A stretch of DNA of 64,000 nt from positions 3,058,501 through 3,122,500 of the forward strand of contig CAJHZI010000547.1 in NCBI GenBank assembly GCA_905160935.1. The letters run 5' to 3'. Position 1 is the first letter of the stretch, and every line of letters begins with the position of its first letter. The notes below the pieces were generated by a model that was not told the origin of the DNA, did not search any database, and saw only the letters and a list, made by a program, of their open reading frames with translations. The position numbers were made by a program, and so were the translations under genes. This document shows, piece by piece, positions 56,513 through 64,000 of this stretch. The DNA is from Enchytraeus crypticus (taxonomy: Eukaryota; Annelida; Clitellata; Enchytraeida; Enchytraeidae).

Positions 56513-57372
56513 TGAAGTAATATTTGGATCCGAGTATAATAAGTCGATTCCCGCGGTTGATGGTTTAAAGACTACAAAGTCTGAGAACCCTACCCTACCA
56601 GATAAACTACCCGTTAACGACCCGTTACTTAACGAGCATACAGTGCATGCACATCTTGCATTTATTTATAAATAACTATTGAGGGCCCGGCTTTCAGATA
56701 ATTTAATTTAGAACTCGAGTTTAACGTTTTAATTATCCGGATTATGCGTCTCTAATGCTTCTGCCTTACAGTTGAACGTTATTGGCAGTTAATGTGATTA
56801 GTGTGGAATTTAGTGAAATTATCAGCCTAACCGTACTCCAGGTCAATGGAAACTTATTATAATACGGCAGAGCGAACGGTCGAATGAATTACCGTTGATC
56901 AGACGTTCTCTCACGATTTTATTCTTTTACCCTTCTCACGTCCTGTTTGAATTCGGCTTAGTAACTTCAATTAGGCAATAACAATATTACACTAGCCTGT
57001 ATACTGTAAAGTATTATTTTAATACTGTACAAAATACTGTACAAATAATACTGTATAGTATTATTTTAAACAAAAGTAAAGTTGCGAAAAGCAGCATTAA
57101 GAAATTAGCATTACACAATCTATTAAATTAAATGAAAATGGACGATTAGTCCATTTTCGCCATCTTACCTGAAGCACTACCATTATAAATTGTTAATTCT
57201 TTGACATTTATGCTATATTTATTCTGATTCCATTTCAGTTACATTCTTTATCAATAATTTAATTCTTTCTTATGCTATCTTGAATAAAATATTTTGTAAG
57301 TTTTAAATACCATTTTATATTGTTAATCTTAAGTTCTATTCGAACTATGCACACATACACACACGCACATGC

Positions 57373-57373
<1 letters not shown>

Positions 57374-57407
<34 letters not shown>

Positions 57408-57434
57408 TATATATATATATATGTATATATATAT
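57374..57434. repeat. TA microsatellite
   Basis: TA runs inside CACA-rich flanks. Confidence 0.93.
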
Positions 57435-57569
57435 CAACACATACTCACGTATAAACATACACACGCACTCTCTCTCTATCTCACTCTCATTTAACCATTC
57501 CGTACTCACTCAGACTCTGCTCTTTTCATTCGCTATTTTATCATTTTGACTAGCACTCACTCCCTCACG

Positions 57570-57578
57570 TTCTTTCTC

Positions 57579-57621
<43 letters not shown>

Positions 57622-57622
57622 A
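57570..57622. repeat. CT microsatellite
   Basis: CTCTCT run, 40 bases before the possible acceptor at 57661. Confidence 0.93.
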
Positions 57623-57661
57623 CCTCTCATTATCTGTTTTCGTCTCACTGTTTCCCACCAG

Positions 57662-57754
57662 TTCTAAATTGAGTAGTCCGAGCATCGATTCTTCCATGCA
57701 AGTCACCGGAAAGCCAAGCCGGGAGTCGGACATTCTACATATAGACCGGAAGCA
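57662..57754 (+). CDS. Possible exon of an unknown plus-strand gene
   Basis: A 93-base GC-richer segment between TGTTTCCCACCAG and GCAGTAAGG, with a long pyrimidine tract upstream. The open frame reads SKLSSPSIDSSMQVTGKPSR, ESDILHIDRK; if not spliced it ends at TAA directly after. No family recognised. The minus strand is also open here, so orientation is uncertain. Could equally be a 5' UTR exon or chance. Confidence 0.22.
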
Positions 57755-58921
57755 GTAAGGAAAGAAGACAAGGACGGGTTGGCCGTGTAAGCGCTTATTA
57801 TGAGCGTCCATTAGCATTCGAGTCTCCGTCCGGGGCAAACCTACAGTCCTCAGCCGATGTACAGGAGGGATTCAGTACCCAAACATTTCATTTCTGTTAT
57901 TTTATTATGCTCCTTGGTTTTAAAAGCATCTGCACTAAAATGGCACAAGCAAATTTAACTTGAATTTCTTGACCTGAAATTTACATGGATAAAGTGCAAG
58001 CCATGAATTTCAACTTTCAAACGAAGTTGACAATGCGCCATACGACAGTAATCTCAAAGATGATAGTACTGGTTCAACGAAGCCCCTCCTGAGATTTTTG
58101 AAATGCGCCGGCGTCAAACTGTATATGGCAAGGTCGCATCGCGAAAGAGAGAAAGAAAATTTATTGTACATTTCACGTATAATAGAATATATTCATAAGC
58201 TCTACAAATGATGCATAATAACCAGTCGACGGTCGTTAATCAAAGACCGTGGCTTGTGAAAGAGATAACGACCAGAAGTGAAGGAGAAAGTGAGATATTG
58301 ACCTGTTATATACTAGGCAGTATTTGACAAAGAAAGTCACACATCATGCGCTAAATTTTACAACAAAAAAGAACAATTCGCTAACTCCAGAGCACGGCGA
58401 CTTTATATGTATAGTGCGCGATTAGAGAATAGTGTCGCTGAGTTAAGAATTTTAAGAATTTATCTTTTACGGAAGACTAGCAAGCCAACGATGACGACGG
58501 ACGACTGGCATGACTGGTTATCAGGATCAAATTTATTACTCGCCACTTCTGATATTTTTCGGGGTATTAAACTAACGTTAAAATAATCGCTAGACTTGTC
58601 GTTAGACTAACCGAAGTCATCGATACAATCGATAGGAACAATTTATCAAATAATTAAGTTATCGATACCATTGATTGGGTAAAGCGATAATTGAATTAAT
58701 AAAATCATTCAAGCAAATCGACAAGTCATCCAAGCAATCCATATGATAATCAGCAAATAATTAAATTTCATTATTGACATCAATCTGTTCTCAAACTAGT
58801 TCCCTTTTATTAATGAAAGAAAAATTGCAACTAAAAAATAAAAATGAATCTGCAGGCGAGATTTAGATATAACGTTACAACAACATTTAGACATAACGTT
58901 ACAAACACTTCACATAACGTA

Positions 58922-59068
58922 ATATTTAGAGTGCTACAGTCATCAATGACAACATCGATCACTATTGAGACAAAATCATGCCGGCGAGCTAAAGAAGGTC
59001 CAAAAACGGCGCAAATTCCAAAACCCAGAAAATCAGTCCCAAGTAAAGAGAATTAAAGAAAAGGAGCA
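58922..59068 (+). repeat. Interspersed repeat family R4, longest copy
   Basis: TTTAGAGTGCTACAGTCATC, GACAACATCGATCACTATTG, AAATCATGCCGGCGAGCTAA, AGAAGGTCCAAAAACGGCGC, CAGAAAATCAGTCCCAAGTA, AGAATTAAAGAAAAGGA. A short frame (RRAKEGPKTAQIPKPRKS) is open through it, perhaps a coding remnant. Confidence 0.75.
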
Positions 59069-60582
59069 ACATACATGCACAAATATATACAGTATGTAAA
59101 CCCATCCAAACCTCAGCGTACTAAAATATACAATAACTTCACCTAAGTAGGCCCAATAAATGCGTAATATTAGTAATAACTCACTTGTGCATATCGCTAA
59201 TAGCTTTAGATAAGCACATATGATGTGTGTGTACACTGTCATATTTTACATATGTATAGACACGCTCATTATGGATAAGTACACAAGGGTGCAATGATAT
59301 TCTGATTAGTAACTCATTATAGGCTGCAATGAATATACACTTCACATTAGTTTCGGTTCAAAACTGAGACAAAATTCGTTACACTTCAGTAATAGTATTT
59401 TTTACTTCAGAATTAATCGTTGGGACAGTAATGAGGAAGTTGTTTTCAAATGGACATGTATTTTGACGAATGCTAATAAGCGTTTTATCAAACTATTTCG
59501 CTGTGATCGAATAGGAATCGTAAACTATGGCTCATAACATTAATTCAGAACAAAACAATTAATTTGTAAATTACTATCTTTATAAGGTTTAATACTACTT
59601 TTCTAAATTCAACGAATGAGAGCAATTCGTTATATAATTAATTAAATATTTAATTATATGTATTCCACGATAAGTGAATACTAAAAATATTGCAGTAATT
59701 ATTCTATAAATTTGTAGAAAATATAGTAAACTTTTCAATTATAATTCCTTATTAAATGTACAAAATTTGGATAATTTTCATTTAAATGTTTTAATGTATA
59801 ATAATTGTGGTGTAGTGAATAGCAGTTTTCCAGCAAAACCCTCAAAGCCTTTTAGTGAAACATATTTACTTTAACAAAAATATTTTGTTCAGTATTTTCC
59901 GTAAACTGACGAACTTTACAGTATACATTACAAATTTTTTGTCCTCTTTTATCAATTAAGACTGATTAATTTTTAATTGGATAAACTGAATGTTTAAATT
60001 GCTTACTTAGAGTCAATCTATCTGCCTTTCTGTGTGAACAATGTTCACTATTAAATGATTTACTAGAATTACCCTAGTCTACTGTTTTTTTATTATGTAT
60101 AAGTCCGTGAATAAATATAAATTACATTTAAAAAATATAGTAGACTAACCTTATTTCATCAACATATTTATGCAAAGCAGCTCAATAAAATTTAAGTATC
60201 CTATCTTCCTTTCTGCAGTGTAAACTCATTACCAGGCCTTTGCTACAAATCATGTTTAACTTGCATTATTCCCTCAATTTCCATTCCATATCCTAGTGAA
60301 TTTGTTTAAAGGTATCAAATTCAGATAGATCAATAGATAGGTTTATACTTTTTTTTCTTTGAACATTTATCGTTATCAGGGCTACGCTGAAAAATGATTT
60401 TAGCCTCATTTCCCCTCCTCTGTATTCATCTCTCATAGGTTCAATGTTCTAAGGTCGTTAATTGAAGTTTACAACTGCAGACGTTCTTAAACAAATTCTT
60501 AGACGATAGAACTATTAGTATTATTAATATCTTTATTTTTATTTTATTTTAGTATTATTATTATTTATATTATTATATTTAT

Positions 60583-61030
60583 TGTCCTGGACTGTAAAAG
60601 GCCATGGGCTAAAAAATAAGATAAAGGGAGACTTTACTGAATTAAACCTTAGAAAAAGAAGCGGTTAAAATTAATCATCTACACTCTGGGAAGCCGCATT
60701 TGCCAAAGTGCCACGGAAACAGACAGCATTGAATCGCTGTATAGAAATAGACAGTCGCTGCCCAAGAAAACCTTTCTCACGTTGTTAACCAGTATCGGCG
60801 CTGGTCCTCCTGCCTAATTCGTTAATAAAGTCTGATGCGACAGAGTTGATGTGGCCTAGGGTCTCAAAAGCAATAGGCATGAAAACATAGTTGCCAAAGA
60901 TTTCGACATACTTCAGAATTTTCCTGTTAGCAGCGGCCTCTGCAGCAGAACCAGCAGCAGCGCATGATAGGCCGATATTGCTTGCTGAGAAAGTATCCAG
61001 TCTGATACACTTTTCTTCTGACAAAGGAAT
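60583..61030 (-). mobile_element. Retroelement polyprotein C-terminus with 3' UTR, fossil
   Basis: Minus strand codes for KCIRLDTFSASNIGLSCAAA, YVFMPIAFETLGHI, FINELGRRTSADTG and, further on, FLGQRLSISIQRFNAV. This order (F-P-A-x-E-T-L-G, then L-G-R-R, then QRLS-x-x-I-Q-R) is one I recall from the C-terminal end of reverse-transcriptase polyproteins in many invertebrates, but I cannot place the element class. It is broken and lacks all upstream domains. A 3' UTR with AGCCCATGGCCTTTTACAGT follows, then an AT-rich tail. Confidence 0.5.
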
Positions 61031-61095
61031 TGTTTTCATTATCATTATTACCATTATCATCATCATCGTTATTAGTATTATTATTGTAATTATTA

Positions 61096-61130
<35 letters not shown>

Positions 61131-61140
61131 GTTGTTGTTA
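61030..61140. repeat. ATT/ATC triplet microsatellite
   Basis: (ATT)n with ATC and GTT variants. Confidence 0.93.
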
Positions 61141-61309
61141 TAAGAGGCAGTGTCTATCTCTAACAAACTATCTATATAAATATTAAAATTATAAAAAATA
61201 TTAATATTAAAATTATTAAAAAATATTATAATTATATTAATATTATTTTAGTAAATAAACAAACATTGCTCTTCTACATTATTATTAGTAGTAGTATTGT
61301 CATTCGTAT

Positions 61310-61412
61310 TATTTTTAATGCCCCAGGCTGTAAAGGGCCCTGGACTAAAAAAATAAGATAAAAAAGACTTTATTTAATTAAAAGTTAAAATATAAGCGAT
61401 TAAAATAATCAT
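61310..61412 (-). mobile_element. Second copy of the same retroelement 3' UTR
   Basis: CCCCAGGCTGTAAAGGGCCC, TGGACTAAAAAAATAAGATA, AAAAAGACTTTATTTAATTA parallels 60588-60680 in the same orientation. Confidence 0.6.
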
Positions 61413-61529
61413 TAATAATAATATTTATTATTATTATAATTATTTATTATTACTATTAATTTATTTCTAGTATTTGTTAATAATAATAATATTACTACTT
61501 CTAATAATAATTATTATTATTATTATTAA

Positions 61530-61564
<35 letters not shown>

Positions 61565-61565
61565 C
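61405..61565. repeat. ATT triplet microsatellite
   Basis: (TAA/ATT)n runs, both phases, partly self-complementary. Confidence 0.93.
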
Positions 61566-62321
61566 GATAGCCCATTCTGACTATTTTATATTTATGAAGC
61601 ATTAACATGAATTAAGTTTTTTATATCATAAGACATTTGTAAGATTATCGGCAACTATAGCAGAAACAATGTTCAGAACCAAAATCAATAATTTTGAAGA
61701 AATATATGATTTATGGTCAAGCTTAAACTTTTGTGATTGAATCCACTAGATGACTTAGTAAAATTTTACTATGCCATTATGCAATATATTGTAGTAAATT
61801 ATTTTGCGTTGTGGCACGTAGAGAATGTTGAGTAGCATTACTCGTTTACTTAGTTTCCTTAGTATTGTTAATTTACTTAGTTGTTAGTGATTACTACATA
61901 TCCTAACAAGAAAGTAAAATAGGACAACTTTTCTGATTCAATCTCAACTAATATCAGTCTTGTGCTTCTTCTACGCTTGTTGTGGTGCACTAATATAACG
62001 GCAGGTACCATACAGCGGAGTGTTTATATTATGGATCAAATGTAATTGATAGCTGTCCTCGAATCCGTCAGATAAGAAAACTAAATGATGCAGCCGTCCC
62101 ACAGGTTTCAGACATTTTATTGACTGACTTTGATATAGACATGAAAGCAATATAAAGCCAGAGCAAGATAAATGCTGAAGCTAGACATTGGATAATGTAT
62201 TGATAGCAATTGCACTCAAAATACTGGATATTGACTTAACATTTAAAACGGAAACCGGTGAAAACCATGGAGTCATTTTGAAATTTGAATAAAGTCTTGT
62301 TGGGTTTTAATGAGCTAAACC

Positions 62322-62447
62322 AGTTTAAAGATCGGCATGTAGATGCAGGGTTCAATTTCACAGCTCCTGCGGTCACTTCAAGCTTTCTATAGAAAACTGA
62401 CGTGGCTTTATCTTGACTTTTAAAATATCTTCTGTATCGTTGCTTAA
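62322..62447 (+). mobile_element. tRNA-derived SINE, diverged family A/B
   Basis: GATCGGCATGTAGATGCAGG, GTTCAATTTCACAGCTCCTG, CGGTCACTTC, GAAAACTGACGTGGCTTTAT, CTTGACTTTTA align with family A. Confidence 0.5.
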
Positions 62448-62504
62448 ATGTACGCAGAGAGAAGACTATAGTATATACATGTATATACGGTACCTAAAAT
62501 ATTA

Positions 62505-62526
62505 TCAGTGATCTCTCTCTCCCTCA

Positions 62527-62567
<41 letters not shown>
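62505..62567. repeat. CT then CA microsatellite
   Basis: CTCTCT run passing into CACACA, directly at the 3' end of an RTE fragment. Confidence 0.95.
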
Positions 62568-62806
62568 CCTGTGGGCAGGTCCAAGGTATATAACGTCTCC
62601 ACTCGTCCATGTCGTCAGTTTTCCTCTTCATGTCTACATATGAGAGGATCTTTAAATCATCCAGCATTTCTAATTTTGGTCTGCCTCTGCTTCTCTTTCC
62701 TTCCACTCTACCTTCTATGATCTCCTTTAGTAAACTCTCTTCCTTTAGAATGTGCCCTATCCAATTCTTCTTCTATTTCTTAGAGCATTTATCAACTGTC
62801 TGTCAG
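62568..62806 (-). mobile_element. RTE-type LINE 3' fragment
   Basis: Minus strand codes for GKRSRGRPKLEMLDDLKILS, YVDMKRKTDDMDEWRRYIPW, a less decayed C-terminus than that at 45920, followed by GGACCTGCCCACAGGC. Confidence 0.85.
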
Positions 62807-62892
62807 GTTCTCAGTGGTATTGAAACAGTATTTATCGGCAACTAAATGCATATTCTCTATTTTCGTTTAACACAAGAAAGCATGACGGCTCT

Positions 62893-62895
62893 TTA

Positions 62896-62950
<55 letters not shown>

Positions 62951-63015
62951 AAGAGAGAGAGAGAGAGAGAAAAAAAAAGAAAGAGAGAGAGAGAGAGAGA
63001 CAGAGACAGAGAGAA
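62893..63015. repeat. GA-rich microsatellite
   Basis: GAGAGA runs with one poly-A interruption. Confidence 0.95.
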
Positions 63016-63427
63016 AACGGAATGTTTACACAATTCAAATTACATAAATTCTACGCTCAATTGAAATTCATTTATAGTGTAAATAAATTAAAATTTAATT
63101 ATGCTACAATATCGTCGACAATCATAGGGTTCCATATAAGATTGGTTAAGATGCACATTGTTTGCGTTAAATTGTATAACGCAATTGATCGATTACGAGT
63201 AATTAAATTAAACAGTAGCTAACCGAATGTTATGAGGCACGGCCAAATCTCGGCATTCGTTGTATTGCTAAAATTTCAAATCATACATATAAAAATATGT
63301 TACGTGACCACTATTCGCATAACAATCTGAATAACTAATATTATAGTGTAAAGCTTGTGTGCAGATTAACCAAGCATTTTATATACGAATACGATGAGAC
63401 AATTTAATACATAATTATCATCGTCAA

Positions 63428-63563
63428 GGCTGGAGCCAGTGGCGATGTCGGTATGATATTCGACCGCGCATCAGTGCGGGGATCAAATCCTGGGCTCGCC
63501 CGTCACTGATATCGTTTTCGAGTGAGGAAACTGAAGTTAAAATTAGCCTTACCAGCTTTTTCA
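63428..63563 (+). mobile_element. tRNA-derived SINE, family A
   Basis: GGCTGGAGCCAGTGGCGATG, TCGGTATGATATTCGACCGC, GGGGATCAAATCCTGGGCTC, TCGTTTTCGAGTGAGGAAAC, ending CCTTACCAGCTTTT. Confidence 0.85.
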
Positions 63564-63960
63564 ATATCATCATCATCATCGTCGTCATCATCACAATCAT
63601 CATGCTCAACATCATCATCATCTTATTCATCGTAGTCGTCATCGTCGTCGTCATCATCTTTCCTTGAATAGCAGTTTAACTAGGGTCGGACTTCAAATAG
63701 ACCTTCTCCACTCCTCTCTTCCCGTAAAGCTGGTAAAGCTAAGGATAACGTCAGTTTCCTCACTCGAAAGCGATGTCAGTGACGGGAGAGCCCAGAATTT
63801 GAACCCAGCACCATCTGATCCGATGTCGAGTATCTTACCGACTTCGTCACTGCTTCCAGTCAGTACCATATCATCAGTCAATCTCATAGGTTTCATATCT
63901 CTCTTAATAGCCGCACAGGTGTAAGTTGTGGTCTGCCTCCCTCTAACTTTACATCTATCT
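63555..63960 (-). mobile_element. LINE family D 3' end, interrupted by a SINE
   Basis: (ATC)n tail 63566-63660, then GAATAGCAGTTTAACTAGGG, AATAGACCTTCTCCACTCCT; the sequence resumes after the SINE at about 63867 (ACCATATCATCAGTCAATCT) in the order seen at 55165-55200. Confidence 0.75.
63724..63867 (-). mobile_element. tRNA-derived SINE, family A, inserted in LINE D
   Basis: AAAGCTGGTAAAGCTAAGGA, TAACGTCAGTTTCCTCACTC, GAAAGCGATGTCAGTGACGG, GAATTTGAACCCAGCACCAT, TCTTACCGACTTCGTCACTG. Inverted relative to the copy 160 bp to its left. Confidence 0.85.
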
Positions 63961-63961
63961 A

Positions 63962-64000
63962 TGTATGTGCGGATTCAAATCCTGGGCTCGCCGGTCACTG
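63962..64000 (+). mobile_element. tRNA-derived SINE, family A, cut by window edge
   Basis: GTATGTGCGGATTCAAATCC, TGGGCTCGCCGGTCACTG; lacks the A-box half. Confidence 0.7.

Larger units (their letters stand above)
54031..64000. other. Region upstream of the PLC gene
   Basis: No coding gene recognised. Stretches with nothing I can name: 54060-54790, 54935-55055, 55750-56370, 56515-57360, 57870-58140, 58150-58920, 59075-60580, 61575-62320 and 63015-63420. They may include a 5' UTR or control elements of the PLC gene, which sequence alone does not show. Confidence 0.6.

Overview
The window is invertebrate animal DNA: AT-rich, mostly non-coding, crowded with retroelements, DNA-transposon remains, SINEs and micro/minisatellites, and containing spliced exons with consensus GT-AG borders. 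No bacterial, viral or organelle genes are seen. The species cannot be named; the RTE-type endonuclease/RT family and the mix of repeats are of a kind common in arthropods and other protostomes.

The one host gene I can support lies on the minus strand: the first three coding exons of a phospholipase C beta of the PLCB4/norpA type. Exon 1 (53947-54030) carries the start codon, exon 2 is 14701-14781 and exon 3 is 3676-3735. All junctions are phase 0, all three donors read GTAAGT, and the joined peptide follows the N-terminus of vertebrate PLCB4. Intron 1 is about 39.2 kb and intron 2 about 11.0 kb. The rest of the gene lies beyond the low-coordinate edge.

Nearly everything else is repeat content inside these introns or upstream of the gene. 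Intron 3 holds a hAT-like DNA transposon (780-3569) with terminal inverted repeats, a perfect 8-bp target duplication and a LINE fragment inserted in it. Intron 2 holds tRNA-type SINEs, a foldback element (9721-10091) and a short tandem array. Intron 1 holds a second TIR/TSD-bounded hAT-like element of 4.0 kb (35059-39054) that itself contains a 5S-rRNA-derived SINE; an L2/CR1-type LINE with an unbroken 853-codon reading frame (41670-44451) sitting inside an older RTE fragment; a longer RTE copy (45899-47982); and many satellites, including arrays of CACGTG and CAGCTG boxes and a 17-bp satellite with higher-order structure.

Upstream of exon 1 (54031-64000) there is a GC-richer block that could be the promoter, one possible plus-strand exon near 57.7 kb, further LINE and SINE fragments and simple repeats. 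Several short non-autonomous families end in a hairpin plus AGAGAG tail like that of the RTE element, which suggests shared retrotransposition machinery.
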